Positions 1 through 12,899 of a stretch of 64,000 bases of DNA are shown piece by piece; position 1 is the stretch's first letter; every line of letters begins with the position of its first letter. The notes beneath the pieces are model-generated. The model searched no databases. It had not been told where the DNA came from and saw only the letters and a program-made list of their open reading frames with translations. Made by a program: the position numbers and the translations under genes. Source of the stretch: Cryptomeria japonica (Eukaryota; Streptophyta; Pinopsida; Cupressales; Cupressaceae); contig NC_081413.1 in NCBI RefSeq assembly GCF_030272615.1, forward strand, positions 100,286,239 through 100,350,238, in the 5' to 3' direction.

Positions 1-503
1 CCATTAATTCAATATCAAACTTTGGAAATTCTACTATAAATGAACTGGAAAAAATGAAATGTTCTTCTGACAAATCTGGATCCCATTTTACTGGTCGCTC
101 TCCAAGCATAATCCCAGATCTTTCTATATGTCACCTCTGTTCCATTTAAGATGGTGGTCATAACCATTTTGAAACTTGTTCTTAGTTCTCTAGAATTGAC
201 CAAGGAATTTAGTATCCTTGTCACTTGGTAATGTTTTTTTGCATGAATCAACTATAGCAATGTGCTTAAAGGTGACTGCCTTCTAATTGATACAAATCCC
301 ATATAAGTAAAGAATTATTAGAACTTCAATTAAATTTGGTTATAGAATTCTGAATTTACTTAAAAATTGCCGTGTTTGAGGTAGACAAATAAATGAAGAC
401 CCATCTAATACTAATAGATGTATATAGTCTCTTCTGCTATATGCGAGGTTTTATCTCTTCTGCATTCAAGGTTGTATCTTGGCTGTAACATCTGTTAAAT
501 ATA
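1..503. other. no recognisable gene
   Basis: AT-rich sequence. The only long open frame (minus strand, 15-251) matches no family I recognise and has no supporting neighbours, so I do not call it a gene. Confidence 0.5.
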
Positions 504-899
504 TTAGGGGAAGAGCATTAGTAGCCCTGCGTGTTCCAATAAACATGCATTCTTTGTGAATTCAATCCTCCAATTATTAACTTTAAAGAAACCCAAAAAA
601 TGATAATTAAATTCTCATTAATAAATTTCATACACATCAATAGCTGCTCATTTTTTTAGCTTTTTTGCTCTATAATTGGCCCATTTGTGTACACGGGTAT
701 TTGGGCATTTATGCACAATTATCAGGTCATTTGTGCTTAAGTATTGGTAATTTTAAGCGCATGGTTATTGGGGCATCTTTAAGTAGGTATTGGGTAACAG
801 TTTGAAATGCGTACTTTTTGATCCTTGTGTGCATAACAAATCCTACAGGGTTTGTCGTTACTACTTATAAGCCAGAACAAATAGCTAAAAACAGTTAAG
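504..899 (+). repeat. dispersed repeat, copy A
   Basis: Begins with ttaggggaagagca and ends near aaacagttaag. The reverse complement of 33895-34253 follows the same order of short blocks: the same start, then ggggcat, ttgaaatg, actttttga and aaacagttaa. The copies have diverged and differ by indels. No coding capacity and no clear terminal inverted repeats, so the class is unknown. It may be a non-autonomous element or part of an LTR. Confidence 0.6.
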
Positions 900-2499
900 T
901 TGCATGTACCGTTTAGAACCTAGAAGTGTATGAAGATAGCTATAACAGCTACAGATACAAAATATTTCTAACTGTTAAATTAAATGACATTTAAGAATAA
1001 CTTCATTTAATAGATTAAATTTTCAAACAGAAAATCTACAACAGTGCACAATTGCATGAGGCTAAAGAGACAGTCATATAATTGTTAAAGAGGGGTTTAA
1101 ATTGATCATCTTGACAAATAATGTGAGCTTCCCTTGTGGAAAGTATCTGAAATGTTGGAATAATTGAACAGTTCAATACAACTCTACATCACAAGCAGAC
1201 TTACAAAATATGTGTGTATCTAGAAGCATTACATTATAGAATTGTTTTCAAATTCAAATACTCTTCTTCACAATGTTATGGCCGTGCTTGTGTCAATGCT
1301 GACTTAGTATATCAATTTTTTTTTCTTTTATAATTTTTTTATTTGAACAATTTCAATTGTTTTTAATGTGATATAAGAATATTTTATTTAAACATTATAT
1401 GATTTAATGGTCAAACAGTCAACAATAATTTTACATTTCATTTATATAAAAAAATAATAAATGATTGTCTAATTTTTATTGGTCAACATTAATTATTGAC
1501 TGTTAAATTAAATTATGTTTAAAAATAATCATAAATTATATGTCAAAGTTCTAAAATAACTTAATGAATATTATTATTGATTAAAATATTTTATATGATA
1601 CAATCATGATATTTTTGTCTTATTTTAGATTGACTGTGTATTTTATTATAGAAATTAATATTTTAAAATTAACTCACTTGAATTATTCAATTCTTCTTTG
1701 AAGAATAAAAATAAACAATTAAAATTATTTATCATAATATCTACCTTATTAATAACAATGTTTTAACAAACTTCCAAGATATTAAAAAATGTACCAATTT
1801 CTAAATACTTTATTCTCCATAGATTTATTTATAAACCAACTTGAAGTAATAATTGACGTTTTATAAACTAATTCTCCCTTAAAAACTAAGGCTTTTGCAT
1901 TAAAATAGGTAAATGTAGATTGTTTATTGGACATATGGTGAAGGCCCATCACATGGAGTTGGAAGATTTCCCTGTAATTAAAAAGCATAGAAAAGATATG
2001 ATGCATAGAAAGCTAGTATTTGACATGTAAACCACACAATGTTTTAAATATGATAGTGCTTTCCAAACTAGAGCTTCTCATGCACATCTTGTTATATATA
2101 TATAAAATCCAAATATACTTAAAAAAAATTCAATGCTTGAACATTTAAATAATAATAATAATCATATAGTAAGTTTTGTGTGGCTATAAATTGTAGTAGT
2201 TTGAGAGAATGGGGTCTCAAGATTCTAGCATTTCAAATTTTAATAATTAAGGAAAATTAGATGTTTTTAAAATTTAAAAAATAAAATATAATGAATTTAA
2301 ATCTTAAAAATTTAAGAGATTATTTTTAAAAAATATAATATTTTTTTATATTTTAAAAATAATCTATTTATCAATATTTTATTTATAGATTTTATAGTTT
2401 TTCAGTAAAATAAAATTATATTAAGAAAGGCTTAAGTATGAGTATATGATCATAGTTATTATAATAAATAATAGAAAATGAATTTACAAGGATCCCTAC
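900..2499. other. AT-rich spacer, nothing recognised
   Basis: Very AT-rich, especially 1310-1780 and 2100-2420, with many poly-A, poly-T and TA runs. The short minus-strand frame at 1782-2006 has no recognisable domain. Confidence 0.5.
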
Positions 2500-3439
2500 A
2501 AAACCATCTAACATAATACATAAAAGAGCCTCAAATTGGGACAATCCTCACCCCCACCAATCTTGGCTTACTTATATTAATCCCTATTGTCCTTATAAAG
2601 AAATTAAAGAAGCAATTCAAATTAATCCCGATCCAAATATCCCCAATCCTCCAGATGCCAACCACTCACTTCCTTCAAGACACATTTGCCTAAGCAAACA
2701 ACCTTGTACCATTCAATAGGAACATGGACACATGATATAACTTCAAAATTTGTGGCTAAACAAAGGATCTTTTTAGCTACCAAGGCTAACCTTTAAGAGA
2801 TATCCTAGAATTTTCCACTATTCAAAAGGGTGACAAGAATCATAGAGTCAATCTTGCAAATAATCTTTTTCCAGTCCTTGCACAAGCTCTCTTAAGGGCA
2901 TAAAGAATAGTTCAAGATTTCATTTGATTACTAGAACAATTACATAGGAGAAGAAAATTTGAACAAAGCATGCATTATCACAACCAATACCACCAATTCT
3001 TGTTGCACTCAAGTTACCCTTGAGGACCTATTTGTACTAAATGAAATCACTTGGAGGAGGATACCATTTACCTAAATGGTTCGCCTTTCCGACTTGTTAA
3101 ATTGTAGAGCTAGATCTAGTCTATGAAGGAGTAAAGGACAACTCTAAGTGATTAGCCATGTGAAGATCAGAAGAAGTAAGATGGCCTTCATCACAAAATT
3201 TAGCCTCAATAGTATCCTTGAGGATACCCTTTATTTTCAAACTTGAATAACTTCCTTTTGTACATTTTGTAATATTTGGCAATTTCTTTCTAAACAATTT
3301 TTTCATAGGATAAACGAGGCTCCAATATCCCAAGCAACCAAAAGACAAGAAATTGAAGTAGTGGGCCTACTCAAATACTCCAAAACACAAACAAAGAGGT
3401 GAAATTATTAACAAGCCTATTCCAAAGTTGTTGCCAAAG

Positions 3440-3600
3440 ATTACATAATTTCACAGAGAAAGGACACTAAAAGAAAATGTGATTTGTGCCCACTTCATTG
3501 GTGCCACATGGAACACAAATGGAAGGCCCTTGAAAACCTCTCTTACAAATATTTTTCCAAGTGGGGCACTTATTTTGACTCACCAACTATAAAAAAATCA
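3440..3600 (-). pseudogene. LINE zf-RVT (RT zinc-binding) fragment
   Basis: Minus-strand translation gives ICVPCGTNE, then NHIFF, a stop, and CPF. This is the C-x2-C ... H-x3-C spacing of the zinc-binding domain C-terminal to LINE reverse transcriptase. The frame continues with interruptions into 3121-3348 (YPMKKLFRKKLPN), resembling the linker before the RNase H region. Confidence 0.55.
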
Positions 3601-4539
3601 CTATTAGGTTAGCCAAACTTGTTCCATATTCTTTCCCATTAAAAGAGCTCAACATATCTTCCTTTTTATAGCTCTAAAGAATGATAACCAATAATACCCA
3701 CCTTTAGGATTGTGGCTCTAGGAAAGAAAAGACTACACATTTTATCAACCAAAATTGAAATTATGGCTTCCTTGCCTCCACAAAACCTCCTCTAGGTTAG
3801 ATTTCAAGATCCTTTTGACCATGAAATACAGACCTTGTTAGATCACCCAACTATCAATAATTATCACAAAGAGGTTCACGATGAGGTAAAGAAGAGATAA
3901 TTAGAGGATGATTGTTTTGAAATATACACCCACTTAATAAGTGAAGCTCCATTTTGCAAAGTGTTCAAAACCATTGAACCTTTCCCACTTAACTCTATCT
4001 GTAGAACATATTCATTTGTCACCCCTCACAAATATTTGAAATCGACAATCTTGGCTAAAGGTTTCTTTGGATGCTAACACCATCTTTAGAATAATTTGGC
4101 AACTAAGACTTCACAATTGAGCTCAAAATGACAAAGACCAAGGTTTCTTTCTCTCTTGGATATGCACACTAGGTCCCAATTCATAAGTCCCCATTTCTAA
4201 GAATATAGATTTTCTGTCTAGAGAAATTATTAAAGAAATGATTGCCCTACGTCGAGATGAGAGATTCAATAACATTATTTATCCTCTAATCTTTCATAGA
4301 ATTATGGAAGAAAAAATTATTTATGTCACCTTCCTAAAGCCAATCTATCCTAGATATGTTTCCAAAAGTTTTCTACTCAAATTTTCTATTAGATAATTCT
4401 TTGGAACAAGTAGATTCCTCCTTCATAAGCTCCCTAGTCATACCCTCCTCCTTAATCTCAGAAGTTATTCTCTCTAGCTACTTTTTAAGAGATTTTTTAA
4501 TTTTGAAAACATTCCCAAAAGAGCATTAATTCCACTTAT

Positions 4540-5300
4540 TAAACTTGTATTTAACAAATTGAAGTCTTTTAAATAGATGAATACATAGTTGTTTGAGAAG
4601 CAAGCTTCCCTTCAACCCACAAATTTTTTGATGAGGTTAAACAAATCTAAATCTCAAAGTCACATGAGTTGGAAATTCAAAGGAGGATGCTTTGGAGTGA
4701 AAAGATTGAAGATGATGATTTGATTAGCCAATGGTTAGACCCCTTCCAACCTTTAAAAAAAAAAATGAATCTTATCTATCACCAATCTAATGATCAGAGA
4801 CTAAGAATATATCCAATCTTTCTTAAATTGAGTAATCTCCACATCTTCTATTGATCTAGGTAAAAATACCATTTCTTGGCACATCACCAAATTAAGAAAG
4901 GAGATATTTGTTCTCAATGGAGTAAAAGAAGGTCCAAGATGATCTATGCCTCCTTTTTCCTCATTCAAATTAGCTATTGTATTAAGATACCTTGATAAAA
5001 TCTAAGGGAGAGAAGGCATTAAAGAATGAATAAATCTAACATGGGCCCAAAGTAAAACCTTACCTAGGAACTCCAAAAGTGCATACACATTTGTGAGTAG
5101 GATAGTTTCACCCTAATCAAAACAAGAGACCACTAACAAAATTGAATTTATGATCCCTAAGCACTAGGTTGATCATGTTACAAGGATTGAAAAAATAAGC
5201 CACTCCCGCAACATTACCAAGGGCCCCAATGCATAAACATTGACCACCTTTCCAAATTTTGGAGAATATACCAATCATATATTCCACAAACAACTTTGCT
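4540..5300 (-). pseudogene. LINE ORF2 endonuclease fragment
   Basis: The minus strand, read across several frames, gives VVNVYA near 5250, then GIFT, INRR, ERLDIFLVSDHW and a proline-rich PKHPP stretch near 4880-4640. This order matches the C-terminal half of the apurinic/apyrimidinic-type endonuclease of plant LINEs, which nicks target DNA. Stops interrupt every block, so it is a fossil. Confidence 0.5.
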
Positions 5301-6009
5301 TTTTAAACAAAACTATATTAGATCTATGTTCATAGATAAGGTCATGAGTATCTTTTTGTCAAGGGAATTTTCATGAGATTAGAGAAACAAGAGTTAATTA
5401 TTTTAATGATACTCAATTCTACCAATGACTCCCTAGTGAACTTACCCTTTTCTTGATCCTTTTTGCTTCCCACTTTTGAACCCTTATCAAAACCCCCTTA
5501 ATTTTTTTGAGTCCCTAACAACAGGGTTTCTTTCCTTTTCATTTCATCTTGTATCCCTAGATTGGTACAACCTTTGATATATCATTGACTTCCTTTGACT
5601 CCCTTTGTATCAAATCCAACAAAATAAAGTCATCCCCCACTACATCTGTTTTGAAAGCTTCCTATAGCTCAACATCCTTTTCAATGTGATAAGGGATGGA
5701 ATTCTTTCCTTTCAATGACAAGACCTGCATTTCAATAGAATAAATTGAATCACAAGGCCTTAAAATGTTACTTGCTTGGTTGATGCATATCCTAGATAGT
5801 CCTAGTGATGTCATGTTGCATTGAAATCATATTATCAAAGCTTTCTAGTCATATATCCAATTCCCTTTTGAGTAAGATTTCAATCAGATAAATTCATTTG
5901 CATCTAGCACCTTAGCTTGGATAGGGGTATCCTCTTTCTCCTTCAAATTGGCTTAACATTGTATTAAGAGTTGGCTAAGGAATTTTGGGTCCAAACTTTA
6001 AAAAAAACT

Positions 6010-6259
6010 TTGCAAGTGTCCACACTCATGACACTCGATAACAAAAGGGTAATGCTAAATAGTCAACATGTTGGATCCAATTCATACTATCTATACTAAT
6101 TTCCATAGATTCAAGAAGGGGATTGTTCAAGTTGATTTGCAAACATAAGAGAGAAATCTTTGCAAATTTTATGTCCAAAGTATGGCGGGAAAGGTCAAGA
6201 GGTTTCCTAGTAATAGTTACTATGAAATGCAAAATATCTTGTCTCCAAAACTCCATCAA
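6010..6259 (-). pseudogene. LINE ORF1 fragment (DUF4283-like/zinc knuckle)
   Basis: A 77-codon minus-strand frame contains MEFWRQDI, LDIKFAKI, CLQINLNNPL and MNWIQHVDY, a pattern I recognise from the nucleic-acid-binding first ORF of plant LINEs. Just after the frame ends, a one-base shift gives C-H-E-C-G-H, the start of a CCHC zinc knuckle, as expected in this family. In an active element this protein would bind element RNA. Here it is a broken fragment. Confidence 0.6.
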
Positions 6260-6299
6260 AACTTAATAAATGCAAATCTAAATAGGGATCTTGAATGAA

Positions 6300-9000
6300 T
6301 CATTCCACACAATCAAACCCTAAATGTTAGGGTTTAATACATAATCTCACTTGATAATGAAAATAGTGTCCTCCTTAATAAACTGATATGTGATCTCCTA
6401 TTGAAAAAAACCATAAACAAGTAAACTTTGTAGATAAAATTATTTCCATATCTCCTTCGAGATTTCAATTCTTTTTGACCTAGACCTCCAAAAAGAAGGA
6501 GATACAAAGAACTATAAATTTGTAGATTAAAGCATTCTTAGTGAGATAGAAGACATCTTCCGCTATAGTTTTTGGATTAATCACCAAGATAAGTCAATCT
6601 ATACTTTTTTCCCAAATACCCATTAGGTCTCATATGAGAATCCACAAATTGATAAGACCAAATCTCTAATAGCTGCCATGTTGGATTCAATTATAGGTAT
6701 TCATCATCAACATTGAGAACTTTAAAGTCTCAACTATTTGTGTAATATTGTCAAAATATATTGGGCATTAAATCAACAAGTGCTATAACAACTATTGGAA
6801 TGCACTCAACTACTAAGTCCGCTCCCCTAGTAGTGGCTCATGCCCTCAATCCCTACAAACAATCATGCTTACAAGAAATCCTTCTCAGCTCCATTGCAAA
6901 CCATTTCCCCTTCCACGTAGCACACCATCCCCAAGGGTTAAATTATAGTTAATCAAATTTATAGTTTAATTAGATTCTTTAATTATAATTAAGTACATAA
7001 AAATATAATAAATATACTATATTTTTTAAGGATACAGTTTTCTTAATTATTCAACTAGATAGAAAGTAGTTGAGAGTGGGCAAAAATAGAGCAATTGGAA
7101 GTGTGTAGAAAGGAAAAATGGAGGGAAAGGAGTAAGGTGTCATTCAATGCATAACCATGAGGTTGTTCTAGTAAACCATCCTTGAAGGCAAAAATCAATA
7201 TATTTAGCATGGTATCCATTGATGAAAAACCGATAGACAAAGAAGAGGTTGAAACCCAACCACAATAGTTGACCATAGAAAGAGGCAAGACAATCAAGAG
7301 AAAAATAAAAGTATGAGATAAATAAGAAAATCCAAGAAAATATTTGTAGACATTGCTCGAGAAGGGTTAGATAGGACAAAAATTTCACATTATTGGCAAT
7401 TTCACAAGCATACACATTTAATGATGAACAGTATATTACACAATCCACACAAAACATGGGTGGAATGGGATCACACCCAAAAAGTCTGAGCTAAATCCAA
7501 AAGGTCAAAAATAAAACTTATCAATTTTTTTATGCCTCTTTTGTTGAATCTATTAGTGAAAAAAACCCTATTTTTTTTAGTAGGTTGCCTCACTTATCTT
7601 TAGAAAATATCTTCTTAATGTGCTCTCATGATAATCTAGTGTAACCAGAGACTTGCATTACAACTAAACATTAATTTGTTGGAGGTGGAATGAGAAGATA
7701 TTCTATTAAATGTATGTACTCTTTTCCTAAAGATACAAAATGCCTAATCAATAGTGTAATGTTGGCGAAATAGGGTTCGCTAGCTTAATGCATGCAAACT
7801 AGGAAACTAGGCCTATTTCCACCTTGATTACATTTGGAAGGATAATGATCCACTCAACTCAAGATGGATCAAGCACAAAGTGGATGTTGTGGTCCTTCAT
7901 TGTTGAGTTGAAATGTGAAATGTAATTGTAAGGAAGAATGAATGAATTAGGAGCAAGTAAGCTAAGATAATAGTTTTATGCATGTACATGAAGATAATAG
8001 ACTCAAAACCCAATTCCGAAAAAGTATGTGGAACTATAGACTATAAATAACTTGCAGTTTAAAGTTAGGAAAAGTGAAAGGACTCAGTCACCCAACTCGA
8101 CCCCCTCCTATTAGTTTCGACTTTGATGAATTGTAGATTGTAGATCTCTATCTGATGATTCTGCACCTCTTTCCATAGCTTTGTCACCTATTCCTACACA
8201 TAGAAAAGAGATGAAATTGTTGGGGAGAAAGGGGTTTGCCAAAGCCAAACCCCACTTTAGGAATTAACCTTGAAATTGAATTTGGAATTGAAATTGAAAG
8301 TGTGTTGTTAGGTAGTAGAGGCTAGAACTTAAATTGAAATGTTTATACATTCATAGGCCTTCTTTGTGTTGAAATGATCATGAAGATGCTTGATGTTTAC
8401 TTGTAATTGATTTATAAATAGAAGATCATGGAGGCCATCACAAATGTATAGATTTGTCACAAACTCCTAGTCTTCAATGTCTTGATGCTTGATCCCATGC
8501 TCTTGAAAATGGAATTGAGGGAGAGCTTCGTCCTTGTAGTTGACCCATCACAAAATGAGGGAGGATACCTTGCTTATATACCTCTCCCAAGATTTTTGGG
8601 GTGCAAAATACGAAGTAGGTTGACATGGGAAAAGATTTTTTGCTAAATCAAGCCGACCATTGTGTGGACCAAATTTGGGGCTTATTTAGGGGGAGCAGAT
8701 CACCCTAGGCGCCTTGCTCCCTCCAAGATAGTCCTATAATGGGACCCGAGGTCCTAAATGAGGAGAAGATGGTAGAATCAAATACTGAATTGGTTTGGAT
8801 CAATCATGTCGGGCATGGAAGTCCAAGAATGCTAAAATGGGGCCTAGATAAGCATGAATTTGCATAAGCGTGCAATTTTGCGACACTAAAAATAGTACCA
8901 TCAAGTTGACCAATTATTGTTCATGATGATGATGAAATTGGACAAGAGGTAAGGAGAGAAGCACACAAAAAATTGATTGGAGTAAAATTAATAGTTGTTG
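6300..9000. other. no gene; partly LTR-like spacer
   Basis: No recognisable domain in 6300-7700; overlapping minus-strand frames at 7055-7457 match nothing I know. About 7700-8880 has the look of a long terminal repeat (phrases such as ggggtttgccaaagccaaacccc and atgggacccgaggtc resemble the LTR at 20322-22037), which would suit the 5' LTR of the Ty3 element whose gag follows at 9100. I found no matching second copy, so this is tentative. Confidence 0.3.
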
Positions 9001-9099
9001 AAAAATTGTAGCAACACCAAGAAGAAAATGACCTAATTTTGCTCATGTGGTAGAGGATAATTGACGACAATGTAGTTAAATTGGCTTCAACAAGATACA

Positions 9100-9892
9100 C
9101 TAGAGGCAATCATAGGAAATGAAAAGAAGATTCTAACTTTGATATTTTGCAAAGATTTTTTTTTGCATATCCTTCACTTAGAAATAGAACATTTAAATTA
9201 GCAAGTAGACCATCTTTGCCTACTAGAGTTACTAATACTTCTCCTACCTTTTTAGCACTTATTTTGATGGTACTACACAACCTCTTGTGATTAATATTCA
9301 ACCTACACCTTTGCAAAATATGACACAACAACAACCAATTCCTTGGGTTGCAACCATTAGGCCTTTTGAACTAGGTGTTCAACTTTATGAGTTGCCTTAA
9401 CGTTCTAGAAAGTTCTCCTAAATTTAAAGGTGATGGAAAAACTAGCACAAATGAGCACATAAATGCATTTTTCATTTCCTACACCATCTTAGGTGTAAAA
9501 CATGAGGATGTGGGGGTAAGGATATTTGTTGAATCTTTAACTAGAACAGCACAATAGAATGCTTTTATCACTTGCAACCAAGTTCAATAGATAATTGGGA
9601 TTCAATGAAAAAAAAGTTTGAAGATCATTTGAAGAGTTCAAAAGATGAACAAGATTTATTGGCTCAATTGACCTTGTTGAAGAAAGAAATGCATGAATCC
9701 ATTAAAGAATATGTGGCTAAGTTCAATAAAGTTGTCTATCAAATGAGATTACAAAAATACCAACACGCGAGAATAAAAAATGCTTATAAAAATAAATGCA
9801 AAACCTCTAGATGTTAGCTTATATTTAAGAAGGAAAAGGATTGTTGATTTATATGTTGCTTGGCCATGACAATAAAAATTGAAAATGACCTC
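9100..9892 (+). pseudogene. Ty3/gypsy gag remnant, 5' part
   Basis: Plus-strand translation, with frameshifts, gives IPWVATIRPFELGVQLYELP, KFKGDGKTS, EHINAFF, GVKHEDVGVRIFVESL, NWDSMKKKFEDH, LLAQLTLLKKE and YVAKFNKVVYQ. This is the Retrotrans_gag capsid domain of Ty3 elements. A stop breaks it at 9557, and further breaks follow after about 9817. The copia element at 9898-15871 interrupts it; the same DNA resumes at 15872. Confidence 0.7.
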
Positions 9893-9897
9893 CTTAC
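9893..9897. repeat. target-site duplication, left
   Basis: CTTAC directly precedes the TG terminus at 9898; the same 5 bp follows the CA terminus at 15872-15876. Confidence 0.85.
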
Positions 9898-10799
9898 TGT
9901 AAGGAAGTTAAGTAGTGGAACAACTTCCTACACTAACCTTGAGAGGAGGGTAATGCAATTTTTTTATAGATCATTACAGTAGTTATAGAAACTTAACAAA
10001 AATTAAAAAAATATCATGCATACCACAACACAACAACATAGTGATTTATGTGGGGAAAACACTTTCAGGAGAAAAACCCCACACTGCAAAAGTAGCTCAA
10101 TATATTATTCAACAATCAATAACAGATTACAATATACTTGTAGAGAAAGCTCTTCATAGGAGTTCCACTAATCAGAGACTTAGAGGTAACTCAATAGCCA
10201 TAAGACTCTTACACACAACCTCTATCTCACACACCTCATATATAGGAGATACAATACAAGAAACCGTCAAACGATATTACAAAACCATGGGCTAAAACCA
10301 CCCAATAAAGTAGAGCCAACCTTATCTCCATTCTAGATGCCCTATGATGTGTCAAAATACACATCAACACGTGTTCCTCCTTTTATAGCTCATTTATGTG
10401 TCCGATGCAATTTATATTTTCTATTTCAAGAGTCCAAACTTCCAGAGGCCATAACTTGTGAACCGTATGTTCGATTGATGAATCATTTGAAGTGACATAA
10501 AGATTGCGAAGTGCTCTATAACCTTGTAAACTCTATGCCATTTACACCCACTTTTCATGGAGTTTTTTATATTCTAAAGTCCTCAAATTTAATTTTAAAC
10601 CTTTCATCGCAACTTCCCAAAATGGAAACTTTAATATCTTCAAAACTAGCTATGATCTTGTGATGAAAATTTACCAACATGCTTATCTAGCCAACCAGAA
10701 GCTTTGAGGATAATTTCGCACCATTTCGTGATCAAACAAAAAATTACTATAAATAGTAACCTCATGTTAATGCAAGGTTGAGAGACCATTTTCCCAACA
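9898..10799 (-). repeat. copia element 1, 3' LTR
   Basis: 902 bp, from tgtaaggaag to ttcccaaca on the plus strand, homologous along its length to 14981-15871. It contains the nested hairpin motif gtgggg ... cccca near 10050-10085. Confidence 0.88.
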
Positions 10800-10812
10800 T
10801 TCTCCCACTTGT
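10800..10812 (-). other. polypurine tract of copia element 1
   Basis: On the minus strand caagtgggaga lies immediately before the 3' LTR start (tgttggg), the expected place for the plus-strand primer. Confidence 0.7.
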
Positions 10813-11046
10813 TGAACACCTTACAAGAGAAAAGAGAGTATCAACATAATAATTTAATTGCTAGGAGCCATGAGGCCTATAAAATCCGAACACCATTTGA
10901 ACTTCTTTGTGCTCACATCCTTAGTTAAATAATCTGCAACATTCATCAAAGTATCTACCTTAACCAGCTTCACCCTGCCATCTTCGACCATATCTCTGAC
11001 AAAATGATACTAAACATCAATGTGTTTGGTCCAGGCAGGTTCTTAG

Positions 11047-11346
11047 CTAGGCAAATTGCACTTTGACTGTCACTACACCTTGTTTTATTCCAATATATGA
11101 ACATAGTCTTTTAAGCCAAATGACTTTTTTACAAGCATGAGTAGTTTCCATATACTCTGCTTCTGTAGTGGACAAAGAAACCACAACCTGTCGCTTACTC
11201 ATCCAACTAATTGCACCCCAAAATAAAATAAACATATAAGCATTGGTGGATATTTTGCTATCAATATCACCTACCAAATTTGAATCCACATAACCATGAA
11301 AATCAAGGGAAATCACGTCTCCAACCAAATTACCATGATAAACCAA
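11047..11346 (-). pseudogene. copia element 1 RNase H fragment
   Basis: Minus-strand frame with SNLVGDIDSKISTNAYMF, GAISWMSKRQ and STTEAEYM, the typical copia RNase H block that removes RNA from the RNA/DNA hybrid. Ends before the polypurine tract. Confidence 0.8.
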
Positions 11347-12385
11347 AGAATACTCTGAGTTACCCTTAAAATATCTGAAGACTCTTTGACTGCATCCCAG
11401 TGAACTCTACCAGGATTAGACATATATCTGGAAAGAATTCCCACTACTTGGGCAATGTCTGGTCTAGTACAAACTATATCATACATCAAACTTCCAATTG
11501 CACTATTGTAAGGCACTCTATTCATGTCTTCAATCTCTGATGGAGATGTAGGACAATCTGAAATAGATAATTTCACTCCAACTATGAAGGGAAAACACAG
11601 TGGTCTACAATCATGCATGTTGAACCTCTGTAATACTAAATTCACATGCTTACTTTGGCCTAGTCATAGATTTATGTTCACTCCATCTCTTATAATTTTC
11701 ATCCCAAGAATGTGTTTTGCTGCACCAAGATCTTTCATTTCAAATTTAGCAGCGAGCTGGGACTTTAGTTCTGAAATCATACCTTTCACTTTACCAATGA
11801 ATAACATATCATCAACATATAATGCAATGTACAGGAAATGGTCACCATCAGATTTATAATAAACACAGTGATCTGATTTAGAATGCTCAAATCTCAAACT
11901 CAACACATATGTATCAAATTTATGGTACCACATTCTAGGATTGTTTGTGGCCATAAAAATATTTCTTTAATTTACAAACCAGATTACTTTTACCTTTCAC
12001 CACATAGTGCTCTAGGTGTGTCATGTAGATATCCTCCTCCAAATCACCATGAAGGAAAGCATTTTTTACATCCATTTGCTCAACCTCTAAATCATAAGCA
12101 TCAACATTAGAAATCAAAAATCCAATGGATGTCATTTTTGCAACATGAGAAAATATCTCACCATTATCAACACCTTCAACCTGAGAGTAGCCTTTTGCAA
12201 CCAACCTTGCTTTATACTTTTCAATGCTTCCATCTGAATCACTCTTTTTCTTGAACACCCATTTTCAATCAACATGCTTTTGTCCTTCAGGCAATAGTAC
12301 AAGATCCCATGTATCATTCTTTTTCAAAGCTGTCATTTCTTCTTCCATAGGAATCTTCTAGGATTCTGCATCATTCATACCTAAT
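11313..12385 (-). pseudogene. copia element 1 reverse transcriptase
   Basis: Pieces in overlapping minus-strand frames cover the copia RT: WDLVLLPEG and a VFKKK block near 12385-12240, [34 protein letters not shown], then ALYVDDMLFIGK with the catalytic YVDD near 11820, KFEMKDLG, and the C-terminal SAIGSLMYDIVCTRPDIA block. At least two frame changes and several stops separate the blocks, so no full RT can be made. Confidence 0.85.
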
Positions 12386-12899
12386 GCCTCTTCAACAGAT
12401 CTAGGTTCATCCACATTAGTATTCAAAGAAAAAATACATTTCAAATCATCAGGTGAATACCTTTCAGGTGGTTGTCTATGTCTTGTAAACCTTCGAACAA
12501 GTTGAGTTGGAGGTTCTTCCTTCTCTTCTGAAGATTCAGAGCTAGATGAGCTCTCCTCAACTTATTGCCTATCAAGTGGTCTCGATTCAACTCTTTTAGA
12601 CGTAGAAGGGAATTGAATCACATCTTCTTGTTTAGTATGTTTTTACTACAATGTAACAGAAGGAGACTTAATTTCTCTAAAAATAACACTTCTACTATGA
12701 ATTACCTTTTGTGCAACAGGGTCTCAAAGCTTGTATCCTTTCACACAATAAATATAACTGATGAAGATACATTTCATAGCCTTTTTCTCCAAATATTCCT
12801 GTTTCTCCTTTGGCACATGTGCATATGCATCGCAACCAGAAACTCTAAGATGTCTCAATGAAGGCTTGTGACCTAACCATTCTTCCATAGGCGTTTTAT

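Larger units (their letters stand above)
2500..6260 (-). mobile_element. decayed LINE (L1-like non-LTR retrotransposon)
   Basis: Read on the minus strand, three parts of a plant LINE appear in the expected order: an ORF1 C-terminal piece (6010-6259), an ORF2 endonuclease piece (about 4540-5300) and the zinc-binding segment that follows the reverse transcriptase (about 3440-3600), with more tail down to about 2600. All parts carry many stops and frameshifts. Only about 1 kb separates the endonuclease end from the zinc-binding segment, less than a full RT domain needs, so most of the RT seems deleted. No poly-A tail or target-site duplication could be fixed, so both ends are approximate. Confidence 0.6.

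Noticed and set aside
7055-7457. Two overlapping hydrophobic minus-strand frames
   Set aside because: No start context, domain or family pattern; hydrophobicity follows from AT-rich codons.
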